A stretch of DNA of 64,000 bases, from contig NC_088206.1 of NCBI RefSeq assembly GCF_037126465.1, forward strand, positions 7,787,187 to 7,851,186, read 5' to 3'. The position numbers and the translations under genes were made by a program. The notes beneath the pieces are model-generated. The model worked only from the letters and a program-made list of their open reading frames with translations, was not told the DNA's origin and searched no databases. The stretch comes from Ornithodoros turicata (lineage: Eukaryota; Arthropoda; Arachnida; Ixodida; Argasidae). Below, piece by piece: positions 44,862 through 57,094 of the stretch (positions are counted from its first letter, which is position 1; each line of letters begins with the position of its first letter).

Positions 44862-45076
44862 TTAGTATATCGTACGCTATCGCCTTTGCGTACGTAAGGA
44901 ATAGCGTTGCTAGTTATGCGCAAGCGCGAAACGTAAAGAGAGTTTCGCGCAGTGCGCAGAACCACCACGCTATCCCTTTTCCCTTACGCTATCCCTTCTA
45001 TCCCACGCTATCCCTTACGTACGCTATCCCACTCTATCCCTTACGTACGCAAAGGCGATGCCGCACGATGCACTAA
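44862..45076. mobile_element. MITE with TTAGT.YATCGTACG ends and CGCTATCCC repeats
   Basis: The left end TTAGTATATCGTACGCTATCGC and CTTTGCGTACGTAAGG are mirrored at the right end (CCTTACGTACGCAAAGGCG ... CGATGCACTAA). The centre has about six CGCTATCCC units. A fragment lies at 31750-31822. Confidence 0.65.
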
Positions 45077-46062
45077 GACTCACTATTTACGTTCGTTTGT
45101 GAGAGTTGTTATAGAACAGTTTCGTTTGAAATACCGCCCGCCGGCTTCCGACTTGCTTCAATCTTGCTTCAATCACCGGGCCGCTAGACTTTCCACTTTT
45201 CGAAGCGCGGTTCATTTGGAAGTTTTAGAGAATCGTAAGCGTCCTCTGATTCCGTATCGCTGTCAGTCAATCAGATATCACTCATTATCAGCAACGTGAT
45301 GTGAGCCACTCCAAGGGAACCAGGCGATCAGTTTTCGGAAACGTTATCGTGACACTTCTACGTTCTCCCTAAAACTCGCTAAACGTCCGACCAACGTCGG
45401 TTCCGCAAGAGCGCCGCGAAGCAACTCTGGCTATGAAGCTAAGGAAACTTAGATTTCACCCGGTTTTCAAGACGACATTGGAAAGCGGCACCACCAACGA
45501 CTGCGCGCTGTAGCAACATCACCAAAGAAACAAAGCCTGCTGATCGCTCGAATGACGTGACGTAACCATCAAGCGCCCGCCAATCACGTCAGTGCTTCGG
45601 CGGCCGTAGCTATATGGAGACGAGCCGCCATGAGCCGCTTGGGGGAGCCACAGGAAGCCCCTGTTTGAAATCGACTGCGGCGATTGGTTAACGCTCCGAC
45701 TTTACATGTCCACGCGCAAAAGAGTTAGAGGCCTTCTGTATCTGTATGTTGTCTGTACCCACTCTATACCGCGCTGCTGGTTGCTGTTTTACTTTCTTTG
45801 TTACATGTCTCTGTTACACCTTTACTTTAGATCCTAGTGCCCTGGGCTTAAAGCAGCAATGAGGTGTCATTTCACGTGACTCGAAACCCATTCGTCAAGC
45901 TGTGCCTCAGGGGCCACCATACAAAAATGTTTTCGCTGTGCGGTGTACTGTTAGTGCGCAGTCAAATTTACGAAAGCAGTCCGAGAAAGCAGCCACGGCC
46001 GGCCGGCACGATCCTCGCGTGACGTCAGCAAGTCCCCGTACCTTTGTGCTTTGTTTCTTCTT
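45077..46062. other. No gene recognised
   Basis: TCACGTGA at 45872-45879 and TGACGTCA at 46020-46027; GC-rich. Confidence 0.4.
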
Positions 46063-46234
46063 AAAGTCACTGGATTGGGGAAAGCACCGCCGTCCCCCGA
46101 TCTTTGCCGTCGCTACATTGGAGCAACAATGGCGGCCGTAGCATTCCAACACATGCAGCGACCGCCATTGTTGTTCCATGGTGGAGGCGGGAAAAGGGAA
46201 AGCATGGCGTTACTTTCCCCAATCCAGTGACTTT
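46063..46234. mobile_element. 172-bp MITE with perfect 22-bp inverted ends
   Basis: AAAGTCACTGGATTGGGG plus AAAG is exactly complementary to 46213-46234. Near the centre CAACAATGGCGGCC and GACCGCCATTGTTG also pair, so almost the whole element can fold. Confidence 0.8.
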
Positions 46235-47111
46235 ATTAAATGTATTTCTTCTCAGCTTACGCGCTGCTTACACCCGTTTGAGCTGCGCCGGTCTATGTCA
46301 CGGGTCACGTGCCAGGGGAACAGGTGACGTCATGACGTACCCTCCTCCTTGCCTTATTCTTGAAAGGTGTGCGGAACCGAAGACTCTCGCACGCACCCAT
46401 TAGCTCACCTCTGCTCCTCGTTCGTTCTCAGTGGTATAGAGGAGTATATAATATGTCACGTTCATAAATACAAATACTGAAAATAATTTATGCGTCTCTG
46501 GGCGCGCTGCGCTCGATGCATTTTCCGTGCGGCGCATGTTGAGGCATTCTCGTTCAAGTAAGTTGCACGCGCCCCTAAACTTTATCCACGAAGAAGGCGA
46601 TATCTCTTTTTCGCTATTGATTAGAAGGGACGGGAAAGACTATATCAGGAAAGTGCAGAAACGACAAGATGGAGAATATAACGTTATTAGGGCTCATTCG
46701 CTCAGACGCCTACGCACAGCGTGCACTCACTACGCCAAAGTCTCCTAACTGAAAAAAAAAGAAAAAAGAAAAGAAAGCTCACTAACTTTGAAGAAAATAC
46801 GTTTATTTTTCATCGTTCGTTGTTTCTTCTTCCTGTGGGGCAACGTTGCAGAACGTTGATAAATCTTGATCAGCCGAAAGAGTTCGCTGTTGGTCTTGCT
46901 TTCTTCTTTTTTTTGTGCGGCACGGAGGATGATTAAACTCGACGAAACCGTTATTTTGAATGGCTTATGTCTTTTTCGTCATTCTTAAATCGGGTAACTA
47001 TGCGCTCGAAATATGAGAAGCTGGAAAAGTATCCATGGACTGGCGGATTGGAATGGGTCGGCGTGTTCTGGGGAGCGACTTCAGACGTTTGCATTTCGAT
47101 TTTTTACCGGC
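46235..47111. other. No gene recognised
   Basis: TGACGTCA at 46325-46332. A 73-codon plus frame at 46527-46748 is unassigned. Confidence 0.4.
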
Positions 47112-47272
47112 CTCGGTGGATGAGTTGGCCGCGTGTCCATTCTGCTGATACTAAGGTTGCGGGTTCGATCCCGATTGTGGACACCACTAACTTGGTGGCA
47201 GTGTACATACAAGTTGCTCAGGCAGCATTTCGGAGCATGTTAATGAGCCCGTATATAGGCTGGAAAGATTGA
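47112..47272 (+). mobile_element. tRNA-derived SINE, third type
   Basis: A box TGGATGAGTTGGCCG and a perfect B box GGTTCGATCCC within a tRNA-sized head, followed by 'taacttggtggcagtgtaca' and 'gctcaggcagcattt'. Not foldable as a full tRNA acceptor stem. Confidence 0.55.
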
Positions 47273-47482
47273 CAGACGACTGCGGCGTCGCTCATGGGTA
47301 TGTGGTTGTAAAAGAAAAACACGAATTAACAATTATTACATTTCAATTTCTGTTTGCTTCTTGGAGTATTAATCCGCATGTTCTTGTTGCATTATCAGCG
47401 TAACAAGTTGTAATCAGTACATATATACTATAGTACATAGTGCTATGGTATTTTAATAGATCTGATTTCGATCTATTAAGAC

Positions 47483-47807
47483 CAGCGTTAGGGGTAACTG
47501 GTTACTGTAACTAAGCTAGTTTTTCCGGTAACTTTTAACTTAACTCGTTGCTTTTGATCTCCAGTAACTTCCTGAGGAACTCGTTCATTTTTTAGGTAAT
47601 TTTGTCAAAGTAACGCGGAGAAAGTTCAAAGTTCCTTTTGTTCGATTCTCGTCTACAAACATCGCGAGCTGCGTACTACTACTAAAGAACTAAAAAGCAT
47701 ATATAATGGGTAGCGAGTATCTTGGAAGTATATATCTCGTTACTTTTCTAAAGTACCTCAGGAGCTGGTAACGAGTTCCCTTTGTCGAGTAGCTTCCTCA
47801 TCTCTGA
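47483..47807. mobile_element. 325-bp hAT-type MITE
   Basis: Ends CAGCGTTAGGGGTAAC and complement of CAGAGATGAGGAAGC. ATTAAGAC before and ATTAAAAC after form an 8-bp target duplication with one mismatch. Inner repeats of GTAACT/AGTTAC type. Confidence 0.75.
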
Positions 47808-50289
47808 TTAAAACTATACATGTTACTGCGTACTGTACTGAAGAAGCACAGAAACTCACCCCCGTATGGTAAAGTTGCTGTACAAACGCTAGTTTTGATC
47901 GATTAATTGTGGGATTTGAGCCGTTGTGAAGAACGGCTGACATCTCCATATTTTCCATTTTCCCTCTAATCTAATCTAGGTGCGGGTCTAGCTTCCTTTT
48001 TGATGCGAATGTGAGTTCATTTTTCTTACTGACAATAAATGATGATTGTGGGGGCTGGATTCGGGACTTGATATCGATTTTTGTACTCGGCTTCGTAAAC
48101 ACAGTGCGAAACGTAAACACAGACAGACTCCTTTTTCCTGCAGTACAAAGAAAAGAGAGAGAGAGAGAGAGAGAGAGAGCGGAGGGGAAAAGGGTAAGGG
48201 CAGAGAGCCAACAACAATTGCCCGTGCCGCTTTTATTTTCTTCCTATAGTAATCCCTCAGCATTTTCCGTGCGAGATAAAGTGCGAAATGCTGTCTCGTA
48301 TATATGTAAGAGAAGAGGAAGTTTAGTTTAGCTTAATTTAGAAGCGAAAGATGAAGAAAGAGGAGGGGTAGGGGAGAAAGATTTCTGGGTAGTTGGTTGG
48401 GGATTAAAACAGAAAAATTTGTAAAAATTTGATTAGTAGTAGAATAGTGTGCGCTGTTTGATTGAGAACGTACGCACCGCATATATGTGGAAGTGGGTTT
48501 GGCTGAGGAAGGTAGCTTGGGAAGTTTTCGGAATAGGAAATCAGCGAATTTCGGTATGGTCACGTGACCCTCTGGAAGCGAGTTTTAACGTGTTGTCAAT
48601 GCCAACAATGTCAGTGTGAATGGAAGCTTTTTTTTTTTTTTCAAAATTGATTTTGTAAAAGTTAGTTTAACTAGCCAGTTTGATGCTTATTATGGTTATC
48701 TTACTTCGCTCTTCTTACTCTCCCTACGATTTTGTAACACCGGTGGTCAACGCTGACCTTGATTGGTTAAAGGGATAAACGCATGGAGCGTTTTTCCGAC
48801 GTTTTCAGGACGCGCGCGCGCTCGGCGTGCGTGTGACCTCGTAAAAACCAGTTTTTCAACGCGGGCGGAGGGCGTACGCCGGAATCTGTCGACTACAGAT
48901 ATTCGCGCGCGTCTGGGCGCGTTTTCCGAGAAGTAGACAGAACCATGGCCGTCGTGTGGCAGACAAGGTAGCGTATAAGCAGCTCGCATAAATTTTTGGG
49001 ACATTATCCGTCACACTAAATTTACGTGAACATTTTAATGGTATCTGGAAAGAAGGAACGCAGGACCCACAGGAAAGAAGAGCATCTGCACGATCTAACA
49101 GATATTTGTGGTCGACGATTATAGCAACAGTGGCGTGCGTCACTCGCTCCGTACGCGTCCCATGCGTTTCGGGTGGTCGCCTCGCTGGCGTTTCTTCGCC
49201 GCGTGTGCAAGGCCATGGCGTACGCGCGACATTTTGACGCTGAGAAAACGTCCAATGCGTTTCGCCCTTAAGAGGAAATGTGCTTTGACGTCCCGCGCAT
49301 GGGCTATACTTGTGCGCGTGCTCGAATAGGAAAGAAGACACCCAAAGAACACTTTTTCTGACCGGTTCCCGCACAGCTGTACATGAACGGGTGCGCGAGG
49401 AAGAGAGTTAATAACCGTACAAGATTAGATCAGCGCAAGAGTCCCTAATTTGATCGGCCACCGGGAAGGTATGCATTACGAGGAGATACCTTAAAGCCTT
49501 GTCGTCTTCCTCCGATAATGATATTTGTCGATTGTGAAGAGGTGGGCTCCCATGTGGCTAGAATCTTTATCTCTTTTTGTTCCATCCTCCACCTTACTAA
49601 CGTTGTTTTCTATCCAGGGCGTTCCCCCGCACATGCAGCATGGTATAGGGATGTCGTTGAACATTTCATGACCCGTTTCAATAGTCTTCACGTCTATTCG
49701 AGTGTTTCGATGCGGTGCTTTGAAGCTTGTGGAATGTGCAGCGTATCACTACGGCATAGTTCATCGTTTCTCCGCAGCGGTGTCGGCGCGCTGCGGAGAA
49801 ACGATGAACTACCGTAGTGTGGATAGCTTCTTCGCGTCGTCTGCTTTTACACGTTTATTTTCCGCGTTCAGTGCAGTAGGTGGAGCATTGGGGAATATAA
49901 CAGTATCGTACCATCGCGGCACAAGTGATCTTCCGGTAAATATACACAAGAAGTACGGGAAAGAACCATCTCAGCTCCAAACATCGGACGGCGTGTTATC
50001 CACACTAGAAAGGTGACGGTGTCGCCCCCTATAGGTCGATCTAGAACACACTGACTTGCGCATGCAAGCCAGGCACATGCCAGACGAGCACTAAGTAGAA
50101 TTTTCACATTCATTATGAGCAGTAACTAAATATTGCACTGCACTGTGTGTATAGTATAGTGATTCGAGAAAAGTTAGGTCAGGTTATATATCAAACAAGA
50201 AAAAAAGAAAGAAAAAAGAACGGGGTGATCTTGACCGTGCATGACGTGGTGAGAGCTGGCTACTCCAATAGTCTCGTAGTCTTCGGAAA
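47808..50289. other. No gene recognised
   Basis: (GA)n at 48154-48179, TCACGTGA at 48560-48567, T run at 48629, and an inverted repeat around 49755-49812 (CGATGAACTA / CTCCGCAGCG arms). Confidence 0.4.
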
Positions 50290-50555
50290 AATGAACCTGC
50301 GGACAGCTAATATATATCCACGCCGAGACTGCGAGGGTTCGAAACTCAGCACCGGCCATGCTGTATAAGGTTTTCCCTGGGTTTTTCGGCAGACTTTCCA
50401 TGCGAATGTCGGCACAGTTTCCCCGGAGTCGGACCAGGACGCATACTAACCCCCCTACCTCTCACTCCTTCCTGCTGTCCTCTCTCCAACTGTCCACGTG
50501 TCTGTACGTCGCTCATAGCCACAGCTGCTTCGCAGCGCTCACACGGAATAAAAAA
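50290..50555 (+). mobile_element. tRNA-derived SINE with A-rich tail
   Basis: Degenerate A box, B box GGTTCGAAACTC, body 'ataaggttttccctgggttt', 'cggcagactttccat', 'gtcggcacagtttccccgg', then 'cacagctgcttcgcagcgct' and AATAAAAAAAAATAAG. Longer 3' part than the copy at 40198. Confidence 0.75.
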
Positions 50556-51121
50556 AAATAAGAAAGAAAAACTCAGCTAATATGTATATCAACGTAAACG
50601 AGAAAGAAACACAAAGTCAAGCCCAGAGAAAGAACAATTCTTCTCGTAGCATGTGTGATTTGACACATTCGATAAATAAATAAAATCAAACGCAAAACAG
50701 AAAGTGATCGAAAACTCTTTAGCAGTTCTGCCAGAGTGTTTCCCAATACACCCAATCTTTTCTTTTCTTTTTAGGCATTAGCAGTGACACCCACAATATG
50801 TCCGGAAAGACGTCTTTCCCTTCCAACAAATTTCAGGCACTCTCTTCCGTTCCTCCATTAAGGCCCACCCATCACATGCGAGAAAACGCGGTACATTCAC
50901 ATAACCTCCGCAGCGCCCCCGTCCAATTCATTCCGAGGCGTCTGCTAGCCGTCTTTTTTCATTAGCGGTTGCCCCTTTTCGTTATATAGTATGGCACGCG
51001 TACTATATATGTGGGACGGCGCCACAGTCCACAAGGCGAAAGGCTTGTTTGAAAAAAAAAAAAAAAAAGAAGAGAAGCGAAAAGAGGGCGCTCTGGCTAT
51101 GTGGACACCCGTCCTAATTAA
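50556..51121. other. No gene recognised
   Basis: A run near 51053-51067; nothing else. Confidence 0.4.
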
Positions 51122-52155
51122 GTTGTAGCATTCCTTGTAATCTTAATGAGAGGGCAACGCACGTAGCGTTAATACACATGCCACAAAAAGCATGTATAGC
51201 TTGGTGACATTTTGTTCTCCTTTAATTGCCTTGTCTCGGGAACGTGTCAACATTTTTGTTAGTTGAATTGCTTTTTCTTTCTTTTTTCACGAAATGTTGC
51301 TGCATACAGGGATGGGCAGTATTTAAATACATTGCAATTAAAATAGCATTTGAAATATAAATACATGTATTTATATTTTTTTATTTCAATAGAGGCTTGA
51401 AAATGTATTTATAACTATATTTAAATACCGATTTTTGGGTATTTATTATGTACATACTTTATAAAAGTTGTAGCATTCCTTGTAATCTTAATGAGAGGGC
51501 AACGCACGTAGCGTTAATACACATGCCACAAAACGCATGTATAGCTTGGTGACATTTTGTTCTCTTTTAATTGCCTTGTCTCGGGAATGTGTCAACATTT
51601 TTGTTAGTTCAATTACTTTTTCTTTCTTTTTTCGCGAAATGTTGCTGCATACAGGGATGGCCAGTATTTAAATACATTGCAATTAAAATAGCTTTCGAAA
51701 TATAAATACATGTATTTATATTTTTTTATTTCAATAGAGGCTTGAAAATGTATTTATAACTATATTTAAATACCGATTTTTGGGTATTTATTATGTACAT
51801 ACTTTATAAAAGTTGTAGCATTCCTTGTAATCTTAATGAGAGGGCAACGCACGTAGCGTTAATACACATGCCACAAAACGCATGTATAGCTTGGTGACAT
51901 TTTGTTCTCTTTTAATTGCCTTGTCTCGGGAATGTGTCAACATTTTTGTTAGTTCAATTACTTTTTCTTTCTTTTTTCGCGAAATGTTGCTGCATACAGG
52001 GATGGCCAGTATTTAAATACATTGCAATTAAAATAGCTTTCGAAATATAAATACATGTATTTATATTTTTTTATTTCAATAGAGGCTTGAAAATGTATTT
52101 ATAACTATATTTAAATACCTATTTTTGGGTATTTATTATGCACGTACTTTATAAA
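51122..52155. repeat. 345-bp tandem triplication across a host/hAT junction
   Basis: Units start at 51122, 51467 and 51812 (GTTGTAGCATTCC), with periods of 345 and 345. Each unit is about 185 bases of host flank ending GCTGCATA, followed by about 160 bases of the hAT 5' end starting CAGGGATGG. Units 2 and 3 share variants (GGGATGGCC, GCTTTCG, TTCAATTAC, TTCGCG) that unit 1 lacks. Confidence 0.9.
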
Positions 52156-52761
52156 TACCCTTAAATACGTTAGATACTGACTCATATCTCAAAGTTACCC
52201 TGCATTTGACCTTGTGGTAAGAAGGGCAAAACAGAGTTTGGAGAGCCGCGCAGTTATGCCGTGCTTTGGCAAGCATGCACATGCGATAAACCAGTTTAGA
52301 TGGCTAGTTTTTCACTGTTGTTGTGGATAACGGTCGGAACCACCCGACTACCTCGTTGTACGAAGCATCCTCGTCAAATTTAATACAAGCACTTGTTCAT
52401 CGGCACCTGTGGAGATGCTGTTCTCCTTTGTGAATCTGTTTCTACGGCCGAACAAAAGATACCCAGAAGATGCAGTCTTCGAGAAACTTCTAATATTCAA
52501 ATCGGCTTCATAATCTAACAAATAAATGCTATTGTTCGTCGCTGATTTGTTGTTATGATAATCGTTATTTCTGTAATTCTTGTTGACATCCTCCTCAGAG
52601 TATTTATGGCGGTAGTTATGGTATTTAAATAGTGTATTTATATTTTGTATTTAATTACTCATATTGGAAGGTATTTATGCAGAGTATTTAAATCCCTCTT
52701 TCAACAAAATATTTTGTATTTATATTTCAATACTCAAAAAATGTATTTATTCCCATCCCTG
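51307..52761 (+). mobile_element. hAT element with GCTGCATA target duplications
   Basis: Left end CAGGGATGGGCA, right end CCCATCCCTG. GCTGCATA flanks at 51299-51306 and 52762-52769. Sub-terminal ATTTAAATAC / GTATTTAT-rich arrays on both sides. Net of the two extra tandem units (690 bases) the original insertion was about 765 bp. It retains only the end of a transposase gene. Confidence 0.9.
52376..52513 (+). pseudogene. hAT transposase C-terminal (dimerisation) fragment
   Basis: The frame ends with TAA at 52511 and reads NTSTCSSAPVEMLFSFVNLF, then LRPNKRYPEDAVFEKLLIFK. The SSAPVERLFS...R....FEKLL.LK signature is the hAT-family C-terminal dimerisation block. Nothing of the catalytic DDE/RNase H core remains within the element, so the copy is non-autonomous. 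Confidence 0.85.
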
Positions 52762-52769
52762 GCTGCATA

Positions 52770-53387
52770 GATCGCTTCCATTGCATATCGGACAGAATGA
52801 GGTTCGGGATGATAGGAAACGAAGATAGCAGGGAATTAGATGGGAATAGATAGAACAACAACTCGATTACCCTGATCGAAAGTTGTTGCTGTTGCTTCTG
52901 ACCTGCTGTGTATATGGTAATTATTCGTATCTTCAATGATTCTCACTTTTTCTTTGTTCCTTGAGATTAACTTCACCGCAATATATCGGGCGGTCAACAT
53001 TCGATGACAAGTTAGAGCAGACAAGAACAACACAACAAAACGCTAAGCCCGGTAGGGTGTTTCGCAAAAATTGACTAACCTCGTTGTGATGATGTAGCTC
53101 TACAAGTTAGAAGAAGAAAAAAATCCCTCATACTTTACGTATTCGTTTCGTCAACAGAGGGCGCTTAGGAGACACACATCGACATCCAACATACAGCTTT
53201 TCGCAACCTGTGGCGTATTGGCGCAACTTAGCCTCAAAACATACAACAGTGGTAAACTGCGAAAATTTGCAGAAAGTCAAATCTACGTACTCATCTTTCA
53301 CCCTTTTTTATTCTTTATTTTTGTACAAAGTGTTGTTGTCGTTGCTTCTGGTTTGAGGGGGCGATGTTCAGCAGCCATGCTCATATA
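52770..53387. other. No gene recognised
   Basis: AT-rich flank between two mobile elements. Confidence 0.4.
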
Positions 53388-54326
53388 CAGGGTGTTTCAC
53401 GAGAAATGAGCCAAAGTTAAAAAAAAAAATGTTCATCGCGCACCAAAAAGACGTACTGCATAGTGTTACCAGTGGTGTGAGGATACTCAAACTACTTTTG
53501 TTTTGTAATTAATTGATCAATTAATTAAGTACAATTAATTCTCACAGCAGTTTTTTTTTAATTATAAAAATTAGAGCCAAAATGCCAATGAGAAAGTTGT
53601 AGCGGGCGAGACAGCGATACGAAACACGTTGATCTCAACTTTGTACCTCTAACGGATCCTTTTTTTTTGCTCAGCTCCAAAGACTAACTTTCGGGTTTGC
53701 AAAAAAAAAACACACAAAAAAAAAAACGACGCGGGACCTGTCGCAGACGAGCGAGGAGTCAATGTCAAGCCAAAATGTCAGAATGTCAATGAGAACCGTG
53801 ACTATAGTCTTCGTTCGATAACAGGACGCTAGAGAGCGCTGTGATCCGGCGCTCCTCGCCCGTCTGCGAGGGGTCCCGCCTCTGTTTTTTGCAAACCCGA
53901 AAGTTAGTATTTGGAGCCGGAAAAAAAAAAAGCATCCGTTAGAGGCACAAAGTTGCGATCAACGGTTGATTCATGTCGTTGTATCGCCCGCTACAACTTT
54001 CTCATTGACATTTTGGCGCTAATACTTATAATTAAGAAACTGCTATGACTAATTAATTTCATGAGAGAACTGATGTTCTGAGGCTGGAACAACATAGAAG
54101 GGACAATCACATACAAGGCCTCAAGTTGCCTAAGAAATTAACGATGAAAGATGATAGTCAGTGACTTTCATCTTTCATAATTAATTTCACTTAATTAATT
54201 AATTACAAAACAACAAGATAGTCTGAGTATCCTCACACCATTGGTAACACTATGCAGTCCTCGTTTTTGGTGCGCGATGAACCTTTTTTTAAAAAATCTT
54301 TGAATCATTTTTCGTGAAACACCCTT
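53388..54326. mobile_element. Long-TIR foldback element (CAGGGTGTTTCACG ends)
   Basis: The left arm (CAGGGTGTTTCACG, TTCATCGCGCACCAAAAA, TGCATAGTGTTACCA, TTTCGGGTTTGCAAAAA) is mirrored by the right arm, each about 430 bases with a short centre near 53840. The right arm is interrupted at about 54065-54160 by an extra segment ('aggctggaacaacatagaag...'). No transposase. Confidence 0.75.
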
Positions 54327-54471
54327 TGAGCTGAGTTGAGTTGATAAGAAAGGGGAAGAAAATGGAGAAATAGGCACTCATTACGAGAGCCGGCTACTCC
54401 AGAAGGAAAACAAAAATGGCTAATTACAATAAGAACAATGAGTGCCAAAGACACTCAGTCAGTCACTCACG

Positions 54472-54577
54472 CACACTGTCCACACACACTGTCCACACAC
54501 ACTGTCCACACACACTGTCCACACACACTGTCCACACACACTGTCCACACACACACTGTCCACACACACTGTGTCCA
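54472..54577 (+). repeat. 13-bp minisatellite (ACTGTCCACACAC)n
   Basis: About eight units. It creates a repetitive His/Thr/Pro/Cys frame that is not evidence of a gene. A further CAGGGTGTTTCAC-type end (GTGAAACACCCTG) follows at 54584-54597. Confidence 0.85.
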
Positions 54578-54597
54578 CCAACTGTGAAACACCCTGT

Positions 54598-55705
54598 TTA
54601 CGTTCATGCATATATGTTCATCATAGTATATCGCCTCCTGACAACTTTACGCTTCTTCTTCGGGACACGCGAACTGTTGCGAGTCGTCTATGGTTAACTC
54701 CACCCATTCATCTTGACGTGTTTCTGCTTATACGCGAACGAGGAAAAGCTTCAAAGCAAAACACAGTTTCCTTCCTCGACTCCAACACTCCCTTGTCTGA
54801 CTCAGCCTGTGTGAAGTGCTGTGACAGCGTGCCCGGAATAATTGCTACCTATATCCACAGACTCGGACGGGCGTCAGCGAATCGCCAGACACTTAATTGG
54901 GATACCGTAACAAAATACGAAAGCGCCTTCGCGGATGATTTTTGCAACGGGGGAATAATAGCTGTAACCCGCCTCTTGACGCAGCTGGGTTTCTGACGGA
55001 GACTTTGGATTCGCGCATTTGACGGGAGATAAGATGCAGTTTGTGTAGTCCGTTCGAGCCGGGAGCGGCTCAAATCGCCTCGTTAAAATTTTAATATGTG
55101 TTTGTGTTCGTACAAAGGGTGTTGGCAGGGTGGCTTTGCAACAATGCGTCGCTGTCATGCAGGGAAGTTCTCTTTACGGATTTGTAATTTGAGGGTATTT
55201 AAACGGCACATTCGGACGTTGAATGGTGAGATGGTGACAATAGGAAGGTGAAATATACTTTATCGTTGAGTGATGGTGTTCTCAGCTGAAGCTGTGGACG
55301 CCTACTGCCGAAAGATTCTACGAAACTTTTACTAAAACTATGACTGCTCTAGATTAACAGTGATGTAATTGGGGTTGGATAATTTGAGTGTTGAAATCTG
55401 TGTGTGTGTGTGTGTTGAGTGTTTACGAGAGTTCTATTCACTTGGCTTTAGTGTCATAAACAGTAGGTATAATTTATATAACTTAGCTGTAATTAGGTAA
55501 CTGTACCTGTTTGTTAGTCACATTTTATGTAACTTATGTATACGGGTATGTATGTATGGATCGCTGTCGGTAAATTTTTGCTCACGTGGTCACTGTCACG
55601 TGCTTCTCCAACGCTACGAAAGTACTTACACGGTGATTGCGGCTACACAGCTATCGCTTTGAAAAATTAAAGAAATAAGAAATACGGTCAAAGATGGAAG
55701 TCACT
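54598..55705. other. No gene recognised
   Basis: The open frame continuing to 54996 has no recognised domain. Confidence 0.4.
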
Positions 55706-55707
55706 GA

Positions 55708-55790
55708 AAAGGTTAGCCAGCTGTAGGACTCGAGCCCATGCACATCTTCTGGATTGACGGGCTTTCCAGAGTCTAACTCGAACCCCGAAA
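55708..55790 (-). mobile_element. tRNA-like SINE fragment
   Basis: Minus strand B-box-like GGGCTCGAGTCC and 'tacagctggctaacc' tail. Weak. Confidence 0.3.
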
Positions 55791-57094
55791 TGAACTACCT
55801 TTTTTTTGTTTCGCTAAAAAAAGGAAAAATAGGAACGGAGTATTCAAAGCGTTCGTCGAAAATTCACTCAAAGAAGCCGCCCTACAATCATTCTACGAAT
55901 ATCTGTCTGCCAAGCCAATCGGAATACATTTGCCACGCGAAATGTATGCTAACTCTAATATTCCAAATCTGGCGGTGCTCCGCGAAAGCACCCGTTAAAG
56001 ATGCACAGAAATTGCGTGATTTAAATTCACCGCGTGTTGCACTCACAGGCGCAGGACATAGAGAAACCGCCGTCTATACGAATTTATTGCTCTCTTTGCT
56101 AGACTTTTCGTTTTTTTTTTTTCGTTTTTCTTTTTTTCAGAACGTTTCTTTGAGAGCGCCATATTTACATAAAAGCCAAAACGAGAACAAGTCGCCCGTT
56201 TTTTTTTCTTTTGTTTTTTTCACTATATGCCGTGACAAATTGCAATTGCTTCGCGACCGCTCGGCTGTTTCCTGTTATTCCCGTCGAATTTTCGAAACGG
56301 CGCTTTCAAAGCAAATAAACAAAATAATGAAATTTGTTAGCTCTCCTTCCGGTTATTGAAGAGACGATGTCGGGCATGTACATCGTTGAGTAAAAGAACA
56401 TGGCTCTATATAGGGTGCGGCTTAAGATCGGCGCTTTTCTTTTCAGTCTACAGTTTGGCACTGCCGGGGGGGGGGGGGGGGGGGGGTTACCAGTGCGTCA
56501 CTGCATGCGCGCTAGAAAGAAGATGTAATCAGCTCTCAGTGGATGCTGTTACAAAGCAGAATTGAAGGAGCGAATGACGGGTACGTTGGAAAGCACAGCA
56601 CTGCCATCTCGAAGATTATTCTCCTTCAATTGTTTTTCATACTATTTTTTTTTCCTTCACGTCTTTGTTTTTGGAGCCATAGTCCCTGACCGGAAATCCG
56701 GCACCTTTTCCCTCGGAGTTACTTGAATGTTTTTCTTTTTTCTCCCATTTACATTGCCAAAGTTCCAAAATGAAACCCTAGCAGGAAAAAAAGGAAAAGG
56801 AAATATAGAAGCCTCAGGAATGTCTGCGCGCCTATACTTTTCTCGATGTCTTCAAGTGTGGCACGTGTGCCTATTTGTCGATCTTATGACAGTCAGATGG
56901 GTGCTCTCGATTCGTGCACCGGAAGTAGTCCTTCAGATGCACATCCGATTTCTCAAGAGCCCCTCGGACACGCAAGCCCTTCCAGTGGTGGCGATCACCG
57001 GGAAAACGCAAAATACAACGGCGATTTCCATTCGACAACGTTTATGTCTCGTTTTGGCCGATATCGTTACCGTTTTGCAGATACCGTCTATACA
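55791..57094. other. No gene recognised; 21-G run
   Basis: G run at 56466-56486. A 201-codon frame to 56359 is T/A-biased and contains F/K homopolymers typical of chance. Confidence 0.4.

Noticed and set aside
47112..47190. Functional tRNA gene
   Set aside because: A and B boxes are present but the acceptor and anticodon stems do not pair and a SINE body follows.
54442..54996. 184-codon frame rich in THCPHTLS
   Set aside because: The repetitive part is the 13-bp minisatellite; the remainder has no recognisable domain.
55754..56359. 201-codon frame
   Set aside because: Composition is driven by T/A runs (FFFF, KK); no domain, no splice or start context.
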